From: Pseudoalteromonas galatheae
GTDB taxonomy: Bacteria > Pseudomonadota > Gammaproteobacteria > Enterobacterales > Alteromonadaceae
Length of the DNA: 64,000 nt
NCBI RefSeq assembly: GCF_005886105.2
Contig: NZ_PNCO02000001.1
Coordinates: forward strand, 1,733,001-1,797,000
Reading direction: 5' to 3'
The position numbers and the translations under genes were made by a program. Under the pieces are notes generated by a model. The model had not been told where the DNA came from and ran no database searches. It saw nothing but the letters and a program-made list of their open reading frames with translations. Position 1 is the stretch's first letter; each line of letters opens with the position of its first letter. Positions 28,699-38,823 of the stretch are shown here, piece by piece.

Positions 28699-30363
28699 TT
28701 AACCTTGCTGTTCTATCTTAGCCCACGAATCACGTAGACCAACAGTTTGGTTAAACATTAGCGCTTCTGACTTGTTATCCCGACAGAAGTAACCTAAACG
28801 CTCAAACTGATAACCTTGTTCAGGCTTAGCGTTTGCAAGCGCAGGCTCAAGTTTTGCATTTGCAATGGTTACCAAAGAGTCTGGGTTTAATACTTCCGTG
28901 AAATCTTCAGCAGCCGCAGGGTTTGGTACCGTAAATAGGCGGTCATACTGACGCACTGGCGCTTCAATACAATGTGAAGCAGATACCCAGTGAATTACGC
29001 CTTTCACCTTGCGACCATCTTCTGGGTTTTTACCCAAAGTATCAGGGTCGTAACTACAGTAGATTGTCGTAATATTACCGTTTTCGTCTTCTTCAATGCG
29101 CTCAGCTTTAATCACATAGGCATTACGAAGACGCACTTCTTTACCTAGCACCAAACGCTTGAACTTTTTATTCGCTTCTACACGGAAATCTTCTTGTTCA
29201 ATGTAGACTTCGCGCGTAAACGGTAGCTCACGCTCGCCCATGTCTAAAGTTGGGTGATTAGGCGCTTGTAGCATTTCAACTTTATCTGCATCAAAGTTTT
29301 CAATGATTAGCTTAACCGGGTCAAGTACCGCCATGGCGCGTGGTGCATTTTCGTTTAAGTCGTCACGGATACACGCTTCTAGCATGCCCATTTCAACCAT
29401 GTTGTCCATTTTGGTTACGCCAATGCGCTTACAAAATTCGCGAATTGCAGCTGGTGTATAACCACGACGACGAAGCCCTGCAATTGTCGGCATGCGCGGG
29501 TCATCCCACCCTTCAACATGGTTATTAACAACCAAGTCATTAAGCTTACGCTTTGACATTACCGTGTATTCAAGATTTAAACGAGAAAACTCGATTTGCT
29601 GTGGATGACACTCGATGCTGATGTTATCTAGCACCCAGTCGTACAAACGGCGGTTATCTTGGAATTCTAATGTACAAAGTGAATGTGTGATCCCTTCAAG
29701 CGCATCGGAAATACAGTGCGTAAAGTCATACATCGGATAGATGCACCACTTATCACCAGTTTGATGATGGTGTGCAAAACGTACACGATAGATGATAGGG
29801 TCGCGAAGCACCATAAATGAGCTTGCCATGTCAATCTTAGCGCGAAGTACACATTCACCTTCTTTAAACTCGCCATTTCTCATTTTTTCGAATAAGGCTA
29901 AGTTCTCTTCAGGTGAAGTATCACGATAAGGGCTGTTTTTGCCAGGCTCAGTCAACGTACCGCGATACTCGCGCGCTTGCTCTGGAGATAAAAAACAGAC
30001 ATACGCTTTACCGTTTTCAATTAGCTCTACGGCATAACTATACAACTTGTCAAAGTAGTTTGATGAATAGCAAATTTCGCCATCCCATTCGAAACCTAGC
30101 CACTGTACGTCTTCTTGGATCGACTTAACGTAGTTTATGTCTTCTTTTTCTGGGTTGGTATCGTCAAAACGTAAGTTGCACTTACCTTGATAGTCCTGGG
30201 CAATACCAAAATTTAAGCAAATTGATTTAGCATGGCCAATATGTAAAAAGCCATTTGGCTCAGGTGGAAAACGTGTGTGCGTAGACGCATGTTTGCCACT
30301 GGCAAGATCCGCATCGATAATGTTGCGAATAAAGTTTGATGGGCGATTTTCAGTTTCCGCCAT
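28699..30363 (-). CDS. glnS: Glutaminyl-tRNA synthetase
   Basis: Class I aminoacyl-tRNA synthetase of 554 aa, cytosolic. HIGH box as [16 protein letters not shown] (near 33-48), KMSKS-like [11 protein letters not shown] (near 268), then the anticodon-binding beta-barrels ([21 protein letters not shown] and [23 protein letters not shown]). Length equals E. coli GlnS. Codon use looks highly expressed. It is alone, with its own terminator. Confidence 0.97.
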   Translation of the reverse strand: MAETENRPSNFIRNIIDADLASGKHASTHTRFPPEPNGFLHIGHAKSICLNFGIAQDYQGKCNLRFDDTNPEKEDINYVKSIQEDVQWLGFEWDGEICYSSNYFDKLYSYAVELIENGKAYVCFLSPEQAREYRGTLTEPGKNSPYRDTSPEENLALFEKMRNGEFKEGECVLRAKIDMASSFMVLRDPIIYRVRFAHHHQTGDKWCIYPMYDFTHCISDALEGITHSLCTLEFQDNRRLYDWVLDNISIECHPQQIEFSRLNLEYTVMSKRKLNDLVVNNHVEGWDDPRMPTIAGLRRRGYTPAAIREFCKRIGVTKMDNMVEMGMLEACIRDDLNENAPRAMAVLDPVKLIIENFDADKVEMLQAPNHPTLDMGERELPFTREVYIEQEDFRVEANKKFKRLVLGKEVRLRNAYVIKAERIEEDENGNITTIYCSYDPDTLGKNPEDGRKVKGVIHWVSASHCIEAPVRQYDRLFTVPNPAAAEDFTEVLNPDSLVTIANAKLEPALANAKPEQGYQFERLGYFCRDNKSEALMFNQTVGLRDSWAKIEQQG

Positions 30364-30610
30364 AGGAAATCTTTCCTCTGAATTATGCTCTTAGTTAACC
30401 TCGGCATTATTACAAAAACTCAGCAGAACTTACAGCAATTATCTGCGCTGTATCAGGATTTATTCATTTGGTTAAATGTTCATCAGTTTTTTGTGACAAA
30501 TTTTGTTCTAGCGCAATATTTCCGTCACAACTTCATCCTATAGTTTCGCCATCTCAGTGTTTATAACGCTAATAACGCTTAAGTCTCGCTACCGAGGAAA
30601 GGACAAAGTA

Positions 30611-31681
30611 ATGGCTTCAATGAATTTGAATCGTGTTTATATATCAACTAAGGCTAGAAACAATCACTATATTCTTGCTGAGTTTAAACCAGATGATGCA
30701 TTCTATGCATGTTTTGACTCCAGTAGCGCCTGTTACGAGCGTTTGTCTCGTCAGCTGTTCGCGCTTTGCGACGAATATGAATTGCATAATGTGCATGTCA
30801 TCGCAAACGACAAATTACCTGTAGTGCGTTACCACGATGAAGCCTATACCATGCAAACGGAAAAGCAGATTTTGTTTTTCTATAACCCTAAGTTCCACGA
30901 AGCGCATCAGACTTATCTCAATGACGGATACCAAGCACGTAAAATTCGCTTATTATTTTTAGCCACGGGAAATGAATTACGCGCCAATGCGGCGACTTTT
31001 CACAGCAAAGTGAAAAAGGTACTTGATGCACTTAAAGAAGGCTTTTCTCCGGTAGAACCTCAATTTAGAGTGCGAGATCACCAACATTTAACTTATGACC
31101 TTTTTGCCAAAGCGAAAGGTGACAAAGAGTCGTATGGCTATAAGTTACGGGCGCTTTACCCTCGTTATCAAGCCAGAAACTGCACGTTACCAGAAGAATA
31201 TAGCGAAATGACCTATGCAACCTTTAACATTCCAGTGTCACGAGCAATAAAAACAGAGTTCCAAAGCCAAATGCGCCCGGGTGACTACGGACAATTCTAT
31301 CGCACACTGGAAGATGCATTTCTGTCTTCTTGCAATGATAAACAGCTCAATATGGTAGCCATGGTAGCCGATGGCCGTTTACCTATTGTCAGAAGCGCCA
31401 AAATCGATAAGTCTGATACTAACCGAGAACTACAAAAGCTGAGTTTTGATACCGGCTCCGGTGACAATCAAATTTACTCGCTGTTTAACGAAGCAAACCT
31501 AGTGGATACCATTCGCTTTGTCATCGTCGCCAATGACAAAGACAAAAAAGACATGGGCTATGGTCGTTTTATGAATCACGTAGAAACGGCGATTAAGCGC
31601 TTTGTTGCACAACTTCCCGTTAATATTGAAAAGCAAGATATCAACGTTCGCTTCTTCCAGCATATTAGTTACGACTATTAA
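30611..31681 (+). CDS. DUF3083 family protein, internally duplicated
   Basis: 356-aa protein of DUF3083, known from Alteromonadales; function unknown. Start at ATG 30611 after GAGGAAAGG. No signal or membrane segment. I see two related halves: NVHVIANDKLPVVR in the first matches NMVAMVADGRLPIVR in the second. The ends KIRLLFLATGNE ... HQHLTYDL and TIRFVIVANDKD ... FQHISYDY match in the same order. The gene is isolated. The 247 bp before it contain no other gene. Confidence 0.8.
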   Translation: MASMNLNRVYISTKARNNHYILAEFKPDDAFYACFDSSSACYERLSRQLFALCDEYELHNVHVIANDKLPVVRYHDEAYTMQTEKQILFFYNPKFHEAHQTYLNDGYQARKIRLLFLATGNELRANAATFHSKVKKVLDALKEGFSPVEPQFRVRDHQHLTYDLFAKAKGDKESYGYKLRALYPRYQARNCTLPEEYSEMTYATFNIPVSRAIKTEFQSQMRPGDYGQFYRTLEDAFLSSCNDKQLNMVAMVADGRLPIVRSAKIDKSDTNRELQKLSFDTGSGDNQIYSLFNEANLVDTIRFVIVANDKDKKDMGYGRFMNHVETAIKRFVAQLPVNIEKQDINVRFFQHISYDY

Positions 31682-31725
31682 TAGATAAAAGGGAGCGTGT
31701 TCTATTAGGGTGTACTTTTATCACC

Positions 31726-32580
31726 CTAAGGCAAAGGAATATGCTCCAATTTATCACCGGGGATCATATCGAACCTACCCTCACGCCAATCTTGCTTCGC
31801 TTGTTCAATACGGGATTTACTAAAAGAAACAAAGTTCCAATCAATATAAGGGGCTTTTTTAAACGCCTCTCCACCGAGCAATACCACTCTGCTATTCTCA
31901 TTGAAATGTAATTGCGCGTCGTCGTCTTCAAGCAATACAAATGAGCCTGCACAATATGAGTTATTAGACACCACCACTTCGCCGTAAATCACATATACAC
32001 CAACTTCTTGTGTCTGATCAGGCCTTTCAATATGTCCGCCAGCTTTTGCCATCACATCAACATAAAACATAGGTGAAAATGTTGGGACAGGAGAATGCAA
32101 ACCATACGCACTGCCGATAATGACCCTAGCCATCACCCCTTCTAGTTGCCTAGTCGGCAAATCAAAACGGTTTATATGTGAGAAACTGGGCTCAACTTCA
32201 GCATTTTCTTCCGGTAGCACCACCCAGCATTGCAAACCATGAATAGCATGTGGTTGCGCTTTAGTTTCAAACGATTCTCTCTCCGAGTGCACAATACCGC
32301 GCCCTGCCACCATCCAATTCACATCCCCTGGATGGATCTCAAGTTGATTACCAAGAGAATCTCGATGGAGCAAGTTACCTTCAAACAAATAAGTGAGGGT
32401 TGCAAGCCCAATATGCGGATGCGGCCTGACATCTATACCATCACCAATACTGAATTTGCCGGGTCCCATTTGATCAAAAAAGATAAATGGACCTACCATA
32501 CGTTTCGCACGCTGTGGAAGTACGCGGTTTACTGAGAGACCACCGATGTCATGTGCTTTGCCATTTAGTTGAATTGCCAT
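31726..32580 (-). CDS. Pirin family protein
   Basis: Bicupin of 284 aa. Metal-binding cupin motif RPHPHIGLATLTYLFEG (near 52-68) with GDVNWMVAGRGIVHSER (near 87), both diagnostic of pirin. Bacterial pirins include quercetin 2,3-dioxygenases and redox-linked regulators; which applies cannot be told. Convergent with the DUF3083 gene. Confidence 0.92.
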   Translation of the reverse strand: MAIQLNGKAHDIGGLSVNRVLPQRAKRMVGPFIFFDQMGPGKFSIGDGIDVRPHPHIGLATLTYLFEGNLLHRDSLGNQLEIHPGDVNWMVAGRGIVHSERESFETKAQPHAIHGLQCWVVLPEENAEVEPSFSHINRFDLPTRQLEGVMARVIIGSAYGLHSPVPTFSPMFYVDVMAKAGGHIERPDQTQEVGVYVIYGEVVVSNNSYCAGSFVLLEDDDAQLHFNENSRVVLLGGEAFKKAPYIDWNFVSFSKSRIEQAKQDWREGRFDMIPGDKLEHIPLP

Positions 32581-32672
32581 TACTTTGCTCCATCATGTTT
32601 TGTTTTATTATGGAGCTCAGTAACCAGAAGTAAAATGCGCAATTAAAGATACAAGCATTCTAGAAAATAGAA

Positions 32673-33080
32673 TCACACCGCTTTGTGCCAAGTGAGGCCT
32701 GAATATGGTTGCTGCTGCAAACTTTTTAACCGACTTTGCAAACTACCACTATGGATCTCGAGTTTGTGATGATCGGGGTCATAAATATAGAGCGAGTCTC
32801 CTTCGCTGCTATTTTGCTGCCATACGCCAACCCCGTATTCCAATACTGTTTTAGAAAAAGTTGTAAAGTCTTCGGCAGCAATATTGAACGCTATATGACT
32901 GTAATCTGAGCTTGGAGATATCTCACCTAAAGATAAGCAAAGCCATACGTCACCAAGCGTTAAATATGCCCCTTTGTCCCAAGTTACCCAAAGCTCGAAT
33001 CCTAACAAGCCGCAGTAAAAATTCAGTGATATGTTTAGGTTAGATACTGCTATTGTAATGTGATTTATACCTGTAAGCAT
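32673..33080 (-). CDS. FosA-like glutathione transferase (VOC fold)
   Basis: 135-aa VOC protein resembling fosfomycin glutathione transferase FosA: metal ligands His in GINHITIAV, His in DYSHIAFNI and Glu in HHKLEIHSG, plus the FosA-like LWVTWDKGAYLTLGD. FosA proper has a similar length and uses Mn and K ions. Start at ATG 33080, since the upstream extension runs through the etfA terminator. Actual resistance is not shown by sequence. Confidence 0.8.
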   Translation of the reverse strand: MLTGINHITIAVSNLNISLNFYCGLLGFELWVTWDKGAYLTLGDVWLCLSLGEISPSSDYSHIAFNIAAEDFTTFSKTVLEYGVGVWQQNSSEGDSLYIYDPDHHKLEIHSGSLQSRLKSLQQQPYSGLTWHKAV

Positions 33081-33100
33081 TTCTCGTCCAGCTAGACACG

Positions 33101-33133
33101 AAAAAAGCCGCGACCAAAGGTACAACGGCTTTA
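33101..33133 (-). terminator. Terminator of etfBA
   Basis: AAAGCCG / CGGCTTT stem with a 15-base loop; a T run follows on the minus strand. About 50 bases past the etfA stop. Confidence 0.75.
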
Positions 33134-33181
33134 ACAACCAGAATTATTTTTCTTGATGTAGGCTAGCTACAAAAAGAAGCG

Positions 33182-34108
33182 TTACAATGCCTGTTCAAGC
33201 TCTGGTAACGCATCAAATAGATCCGCAACAAGGCCATAATCAGCCACTTGGAAAATCGGGGCCTCTGGATCTCTGTTGATAGCAACAATGACCTTAGAAT
33301 CTTTCATACCTGCAAGGTGTTGAATAGCGCCGCTGATCCCAACTGCAATATATAAGTTAGGCGCCACAATCTTACCGGTTTGGCCAACTTGCATATCATT
33401 AGGCACAAAGCCCGCGTCAACAGCAGCACGCGATGCACCAATTGCAGCCCCTAGTTTGTCAGCAATACCATTTAGCAAGGCAAAATTTTCACCGTTTTGC
33501 ATACCACGGCCGCCTGAAATAACAACCGGTGCCGCAGTTAATTCAGGGCGCTCAGATTCAGTTTGTTCAATGCTCACAAACTCACTCACTTGAGAGGCTA
33601 TACTTTGCGAGCGATCCTCAATGTCACATGCTGCTTGAGTCTCTACGGCATCAAATGCTGATGCACGCACAGTGATAACTTTTTGAGAGTCTAATGATTT
33701 TACAGTCGCAATTGCATTACCCGCATAAATTGGACGCTTAAAGGTGTCTGCATCAATCACATCGATAATTTCTGAGATCTGTGATTTGTCGAGTAACGCC
33801 GCGACACGTGGCGCGATATTTTTACCTGTGGTAGACGCTGAAAACAAAATGTGTGAAAAGTCACTTGCTAATTCAACAACTAGCTCAGATGTGTTTTCTG
33901 CCAATTGATGTTCGAATGAAGCATCGTCAACAGCAACCACCTTTTGTACGCCAGCGATCTGTGCAGAGTGATTGGCAGCCTCAGCAATGTTGTGACCTGC
34001 AATTAATACGGTAATGTCGCTTGCGATTTTTGTTGCAGCAGCAACCACCTTAGCGGTTTCAGGTTTCAATACACCATTTTCGTGCTCAGCAATAACTAAT
34101 ACGCTCAT
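33182..34108 (-). CDS. etfA: Electron transfer flavoprotein alpha subunit
   Basis: FAD-carrying ETF subunit of 308 aa. N-terminal [17 protein letters not shown], then the C-terminal FAD domain with [18 protein letters not shown] (near 195), [22 protein letters not shown] and [18 protein letters not shown], ending with [12 protein letters not shown]. It accepts electrons from acyl-CoA dehydrogenases and passes them to ETF-QO. Overlaps etfB by 4 bases (ATGA). Confidence 0.97.
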   Translation of the reverse strand: MSVLVIAEHENGVLKPETAKVVAAATKIASDITVLIAGHNIAEAANHSAQIAGVQKVVAVDDASFEHQLAENTSELVVELASDFSHILFSASTTGKNIAPRVAALLDKSQISEIIDVIDADTFKRPIYAGNAIATVKSLDSQKVITVRASAFDAVETQAACDIEDRSQSIASQVSEFVSIEQTESERPELTAAPVVISGGRGMQNGENFALLNGIADKLGAAIGASRAAVDAGFVPNDMQVGQTGKIVAPNLYIAVGISGAIQHLAGMKDSKVIVAINRDPEAPIFQVADYGLVADLFDALPELEQAL

Positions 34109-34857
34109 GAGATCACCTTTGCTTCTGTTTTTAACTTGTTTACTAACTCTTCAACGCTCTCAACCACCACGCCACCAGAGCGCTTAGCTGGCTCTTCAAC
34201 TTTCACCAATTCAATACGAGGTGCTAAATTGACACCTAGCGAATCCGCTGCGATCACATCTAGTGGTTTACGCTTAGCTTTCATGATATTTGGCAGTGAA
34301 GCATAACGAGGTTCATTCAAACGCAAATCCGTTGTCACGACCGCTGGAAGTGATAGCGACACCGTTTGCAGACCGCCATCAACTTCACGCGTCACTTGCA
34401 CTTTATCGCCTTCAACCACAACTTTAGAGGCAAAAGTGCCTTGAGCACGCTTAGTTAACGCTGCTAGCATTTGTCCTGTTTGGTTATTATCAGAATCGAT
34501 AGACTGTTTACCTAGAATCACCAGCTCTGGACTTTCTTGTTCCACTACCTTAGCCAGTAGTTTTGCGATGTGCAGAGATTCAAGCTTTGCGCCTGTCTCA
34601 ATGTGAACTGCTTTATCTGCACCCAGTGCAAGCGCCGTTCTTAACTGCTCTTGACAAGCTTTATCGCCAATTGATACGGCAATAACTTCCGTTGCAGTGC
34701 CCGCTTCTTTTAAACGAACCGCCTCTTCTACTGCAATTTCACAAAATGGATTGATCGCCATTTTTACGTTGCTCAAATCAACATCACTGTTGTCAGGTTT
34801 GACTCTTGCCTTTACGTTGTAATCAATCACGCGTTTGATTGGCACAAGTACTTTCAT
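34105..34857 (-). CDS. etfB: Electron transfer flavoprotein beta subunit
   Basis: AMP-binding ETF subunit of 250 aa. Signature [17 protein letters not shown] at the start, [36 protein letters not shown] (near 118) and [21 protein letters not shown]. First gene of etfBA. Two LiuR-type palindromes lie between its start and the divergent ETF-QO gene. Confidence 0.97.
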   Translation of the reverse strand: MKVLVPIKRVIDYNVKARVKPDNSDVDLSNVKMAINPFCEIAVEEAVRLKEAGTATEVIAVSIGDKACQEQLRTALALGADKAVHIETGAKLESLHIAKLLAKVVEQESPELVILGKQSIDSDNNQTGQMLAALTKRAQGTFASKVVVEGDKVQVTREVDGGLQTVSLSLPAVVTTDLRLNEPRYASLPNIMKAKRKPLDVIAADSLGVNLAPRIELVKVEEPAKRSGGVVVESVEELVNKLKTEAKVIS

Positions 34858-34887
34858 GGTTACTCCATCATCTGGTTATTCTCTAAG

Positions 34888-34903
34888 CTGACGTCTACGT
34901 CAA
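34888..34903. promoter_or_regulatory. LiuR-type site 1, etfB/ETF-QO intergenic
   Basis: CTGACGTCTACGTCAA, arms TGACGT and ACGTCA with a 2-base centre, 31 bp upstream of etfB. Same architecture as the bkd site. Confidence 0.5.
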
Positions 34904-34935
34904 CAAATTATTTTATTGGTTTCAGACTACTTCCT

Positions 34936-34953
34936 GTTGACGTAAACGTCAAC
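34936..34953. promoter_or_regulatory. LiuR-type site 2, etfB/ETF-QO intergenic
   Basis: GTTGACGTAAACGTCAAC, perfect 8-bp arms around AA, midway between divergent starts at 34857 and 35034. Consistent with shared control of both electron-transfer operons. Confidence 0.6.
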
Positions 34954-35033
34954 CTCAAATAACCTTAGTTTAACGAAAATCAAACTAAAGCCTCTCTTTA
35001 GTTAATCTACCGTCAAATAGTGTGAGGTTAATA

Positions 35034-36683
35034 ATGGTCGAACGTGAAACCATGGAGTTTGATGTTGTGATAGTTGGTGCAGGTCCTGCGGGCCTGTCTT
35101 GCGCTATCCGACTCGCTCAACAGGCTCAAGAAAAACAACAAGAATTAATGATCTGTGTAGTCGAAAAAGGCTCAGAAGTAGGTGCACATATCTTGTCTGG
35201 TGCAGTATTCGAAACCAAAGCACTAGACGAACTTATCCCTGATTGGGCTGCAAAAGGCGCTCCCGTGACAACGAAAGTGACGGGTGACGACATTTATTTA
35301 TTCAAAAACGAAACCAATGCCACCAAACTGCCTCATCTAGTGGTACCAAAAACATTTAAAAATGACGGCAACTATATTGTTTCAATGGGGAATGTTTGCC
35401 GTTGGCTCGCTGAACAAGCAGAACAACTTGGTGTTGAAATTTTCCCAGGCTTTAGCGCCCACTCTTTAATAATAGAAGAGCAACAAGTTAAAGGTGTTAT
35501 TACCGGTGATATGGGCCTAGATAGAGATGGCCAGCCTAAAGACAGCTACATGCCTGGAATGGAGCTTAGAGCGAAATATACCGTATTTGCTGAAGGTTGC
35601 CGTGGCCACTTAGGTAAGCAACTTATAGCTGAATTTAAACTGGATAAAGGCGCTTCCCCTCAACACTATGGGATCGGCTTTAAGGAAATTTGGCAAGTAG
35701 ACCCAAGCAAGCATAAAGAAGGTCTTGTTGTACACGGCACAGGTTGGCCACTCGACAATGATACCCATGGCGGCTCATTTATGTATCATGCTGAGAACAA
35801 TCAAGTCGTGGTCGGGTTAATCATCGACTTAAATTACACGAATCCACACCTAAGCCCATTTGATGAGTTTCAGCGTATGAAGCATCACCACACCTTTGCG
35901 AGTGTACTTGAAGGTGGTGAGCGCATTGCCTATGGTGCTCGAGCAATCGCCAAGGGTGGCTTTCACAGCCTACCTAAAATGCATTTCCCAGGTGGATTAC
36001 TGATTGGCTGTGACGCAGGTACCCTCAACTTTGCCAAAATTAAAGGCAACCATACAGCAATGAAGTCCGGTATGCTTGCAGCCGATGCCATCATTGAGGC
36101 ACTCGGCCAAGAAAGCGCTCCGTCAGACTTGGTAAGCTTTGCCGACAAGTTTAAGGCAAGTTGGCTTTATGATGAGCTTTATCAATCTCGTAACTTTGGT
36201 CCAGCAATGCATAAGTTAGGTCGTATTATGGGTGGCGCCTACAATATGATCGACCAAAACATTTTCTCAGGTTCGCTACCATTTACTATTAAGGACGAAC
36301 ATCAGGATCACGCACAGCTTAAGCTTGCGTCTGAATCGCAAACTATAAGTTACCCAAAGCCGGATGGTAAATTAAGTTTTGACAAACTTTCTTCCGTATT
36401 TTTATCGAATACCAATCATGAAGAAGTACAACCATGTCATTTACAGTTAAAAGATTCTGATATACCAATCAAAGTGAATTTAGCTAAGTTTGATGAGCCT
36501 GCACAGCGCTACTGCCCCGCAGGCGTGTATGAAGTAAACGAAAACGAGCAAGGAGAGAAGCAGTTTGTCATCAATTCGCAAAACTGTATTCATTGCAAAA
36601 CCTGCGATATTAAAGATCCGAGCCAAAATATTACCTGGGTCACACCAGAAGGTGCTGGTGGTCCGAACTATCCAAACATGTAA
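35034..36683 (+). CDS. Electron transfer flavoprotein-ubiquinone oxidoreductase
   Basis: Inner-membrane-associated iron-sulfur flavoprotein of 549 aa that moves electrons from ETF to ubiquinone. FAD-binding VVIVGAGPAGLSCAIRLA near the start, GAHILSGAVFE, the quinone-site region with YGARAIAKGGFHSLP and FPGGLLIGCDAGTLN, and a C-terminal 4Fe-4S cluster (YCPAGVYEV, then NCIHCKTCDIKDP) ending GAGGPNYPNM. Start at ATG 35034 with GAGG 6 bases before. Divergent from etfBA. Confidence 0.96.
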   Translation: MVERETMEFDVVIVGAGPAGLSCAIRLAQQAQEKQQELMICVVEKGSEVGAHILSGAVFETKALDELIPDWAAKGAPVTTKVTGDDIYLFKNETNATKLPHLVVPKTFKNDGNYIVSMGNVCRWLAEQAEQLGVEIFPGFSAHSLIIEEQQVKGVITGDMGLDRDGQPKDSYMPGMELRAKYTVFAEGCRGHLGKQLIAEFKLDKGASPQHYGIGFKEIWQVDPSKHKEGLVVHGTGWPLDNDTHGGSFMYHAENNQVVVGLIIDLNYTNPHLSPFDEFQRMKHHHTFASVLEGGERIAYGARAIAKGGFHSLPKMHFPGGLLIGCDAGTLNFAKIKGNHTAMKSGMLAADAIIEALGQESAPSDLVSFADKFKASWLYDELYQSRNFGPAMHKLGRIMGGAYNMIDQNIFSGSLPFTIKDEHQDHAQLKLASESQTISYPKPDGKLSFDKLSSVFLSNTNHEEVQPCHLQLKDSDIPIKVNLAKFDEPAQRYCPAGVYEVNENEQGEKQFVINSQNCIHCKTCDIKDPSQNITWVTPEGAGGPNYPNM

Positions 36684-36767
36684 TACCAATAAATCCTAAA
36701 TTGCGGGGGCGAAATGCCCCTTTCTTTCCTATACTTAGCGTATATTTTTAAAAATAGAGCTGAGTCT

Positions 36768-37247
36768 ATGCCTCAACAGTCCGTCACCTTTCGATTTTTA
36801 GCTGAGCCCACCGACGTTAACTTTGGCGGTAAAGTACACGGTGGTATGGTCATGAAATGGATTGATCAAGCCGGGTATGCTTGTGCTGCTGGTTGGAGTG
36901 GCAGCTACTGCGTTACCGTTTCGGTAGCAGGCATGCGTTTCCACCGTCCTATTCTCGTCGGCCAGATTGTTGAGGTTTCCGCGCGTATTGCTCATACAGG
37001 GAACACCAGTATGCAAATTTTTATTCAGGTGCGCTGTGGCGATCCAAAAACGCAGCGACTTGTCGAAACTAATCACTGTATTATCAGCTTTATTGCCATG
37101 GACCAAGCTGGGTATCCAATTCAAATTCCTCAGTTTAAAGCGAAAACCGAGGAGGAGAAAAAACTAGAAGCTTATGCGGTGAAGATGAAAGAAATAGCGA
37201 TCCAAACCGAATCGCTATTGGAAGAGACCTTGTCTGATAGTAAATAA
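36768..37247 (+). CDS. Acyl-CoA thioesterase, hotdog fold (YciA/BFIT type)
   Basis: 159-aa single hotdog-domain thioesterase. Key segments are NFGGKVHGGMVMKWIDQAGYACA (catalytic Asp in the WIDQAG helix), GMRFHRPILVGQIVEVSARI and NTSMQIFIQV, then ETNHCIISFIAMD. The C-terminal 30 residues form a charged helix. It hydrolyses acyl-CoA; chain length unknown. Position after ETF-QO suits acyl-CoA metabolism. Confidence 0.88.
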   Translation: MPQQSVTFRFLAEPTDVNFGGKVHGGMVMKWIDQAGYACAAGWSGSYCVTVSVAGMRFHRPILVGQIVEVSARIAHTGNTSMQIFIQVRCGDPKTQRLVETNHCIISFIAMDQAGYPIQIPQFKAKTEEEKKLEAYAVKMKEIAIQTESLLEETLSDSK

Positions 37248-37291
37248 ATTGAGCGTTGAACTACTGAAAAGTCTAATACCTAGAAGTTCGA

Positions 37292-38341
37292 CTACGATTG
37301 AACTTCTATCAGTTTAAAGGAGCTATTCGGCTCACCAAAAACCACGACATTACACTCTCCCCAACTTTTCGGTATATTCCACTGCATATTTTCAGCAAAT
37401 TTAAATTGTGAAAACTGATTGTCACATCGTACTTCAAGGGTGTGAAGATTTCCCTTCACTTCTGCAATCGAAAAGCTAGGTCTAACCAGCGCATGTGTCC
37501 AGACATCATCCTGTTTGACCTCAGCTGCGATAACAAGCATTTTATCTTTATCCGAGATTAAGGTATTAATGCCATCGACTATTGGTTGCACTGCCGATTT
37601 ATACGGTTCCAGTCCTTCCATTTCCATCAACGTCTTATAATTATTTAAAGCACCTTTGTACTCTTGTAGTTGTGCTTGGAGATTGATTGCATTGACGAGC
37701 GCGCTGGCATAAAGTTCTGATTTAACGATATCTTTACCGTGCCAGATAATCCCTTTATGCGCTTCGAGTTCCTCTTTACGCTCTTTTGTTAGTACAAAAT
37801 ACCGCGCTTTTAATAAGTTGAAATATGCTTCTTCATAACGATTCCAGCGTCCTTTATCGGCAAGTTTTTCTATCAAGATATTCGCTTCTGACAAGTTCCC
37901 ATCTTCAAGCACAGCATTTATTTTGCGGTAACTTCTGACGAAGCTTTTTGAAGCGGCCTCAGTTGCTTCGGACATATTAAACGAGAACATCACACTATTT
38001 TTACACTGCTTAATCGGCTTCCCATCTTTTGTTGCTGGAGAATATTGCCAATCTTTGATTGCCTTGAGTGCAGCGCGCTCGAATCCTGATTGACCAGAGG
38101 ATTCTTCTACAATCGGCGACGCGACTGATCCATCTTCATTCACTACATAACTAAGGATAACCCAACCTTCCCCACCTTTTAAGGCAACATTACGTGGATA
38201 TCTAGGCGGTTCTCTTTCAAGTGGAGTGGCATTAACAATAGTGGATAAATGCAAATTTGATTCGCTCTGTGCTGCGATACTAAAGTTGCTGAAACTCAGT
38301 ACGATTGAACTAGCGACTAACGATTTAACCCAATTTTCCAT
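37292..38341 (-). CDS. Periplasmic TonB C-terminal domain protein
   Basis: 349-aa exported protein. Signal peptide MENWVKSLVASSIVLSFSNFSIAAQ, then a TonB C-terminal domain at about residues 35-115 (PPRYPRNVALKGGEGWVILS, VNEDGSVASPIVEESSG, GFERAALKAIKDWQYSPA, GKPIKQCKNSVMFSF). The last 230 residues are helical, with a TPR-like feel. It lacks the membrane anchor and proline-rich spacer of a true TonB, so energy transduction is doubtful; PG or OM-protein binding is more likely. Start at ATG 38341. Confidence 0.8.
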   Translation of the reverse strand: MENWVKSLVASSIVLSFSNFSIAAQSESNLHLSTIVNATPLEREPPRYPRNVALKGGEGWVILSYVVNEDGSVASPIVEESSGQSGFERAALKAIKDWQYSPATKDGKPIKQCKNSVMFSFNMSEATEAASKSFVRSYRKINAVLEDGNLSEANILIEKLADKGRWNRYEEAYFNLLKARYFVLTKERKEELEAHKGIIWHGKDIVKSELYASALVNAINLQAQLQEYKGALNNYKTLMEMEGLEPYKSAVQPIVDGINTLISDKDKMLVIAAEVKQDDVWTHALVRPSFSIAEVKGNLHTLEVRCDNQFSQFKFAENMQWNIPKSWGECNVVVFGEPNSSFKLIEVQS

Positions 38342-38535
38342 ATACAAAAACTATCCATTCATTATTTAGATAACTTCAATATAACACAGAGTTTACCTGC
38401 CAAACAACGGACCCAGAATGGGTTCTATTCTTTTTTGAAGGATTACTCTGAAAGTGGCTAGATTTTGGAGGTAATTCGGTCAGCTTTTTCTATCAAAGTA
38501 CATTACTAATTCAAACTTTAATTTTAATAGCAATT

Positions 38536-38823
38536 TCACAATAGATTTCTTGCAAGAGAAAATATAACTTTTTCACTAGCCGCTAGCGCGTCGCGTTTGC
38601 TTAAGTTGCCTTCTTTTAATAATTGTAAGCATACTTTTTCAGCTTCTTGACTGAGAAGTACATCCATCTTCGTAGGACTTACCACCCCTTCAGTTAAATC
38701 ATTTATTATTGCTTGCAACGTCACTCTACGCTCCGATATCGCGCGGATCAAAATAGGTTTTAGAGGGGATGATTTGCAGAGCGCTTCTTGACAGCTTTGA
38801 TCAACCTTTCTATTGAACTCCAT
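38536..38823 (-). CDS. Hypothetical protein, second gene of a micro-operon
   Basis: 95-aa cytoplasmic helical protein that I do not recognise. Features: MEFNRKVDQSCQEAL at the start, charged helices (ISERRVTLQAIINDLTEG, SKRDALAASEKVIFSLA) and three cysteines. Its ATG overlaps the stop of the 59-codon gene upstream as TAATG, so translation is coupled. About 190 bp separate it from the TonB-domain gene, with nothing recognisable between. Confidence 0.65.
   Translation of the reverse strand: MEFNRKVDQSCQEALCKSSPLKPILIRAISERRVTLQAIINDLTEGVVSPTKMDVLLSQEAEKVCLQLLKEGNLSKRDALAASEKVIFSLARNLL

Noticed and set aside
33081..33137. Longer FosA-like protein starting at 33137
   Set aside because: The extension is translated through the etfA terminator hairpin and is not part of the VOC fold.
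36683..36695. TAATACCAATAAATC after ETF-QO as a repeat end
   Set aside because: Matches only about 9 bases of the terminal repeat; no element follows.
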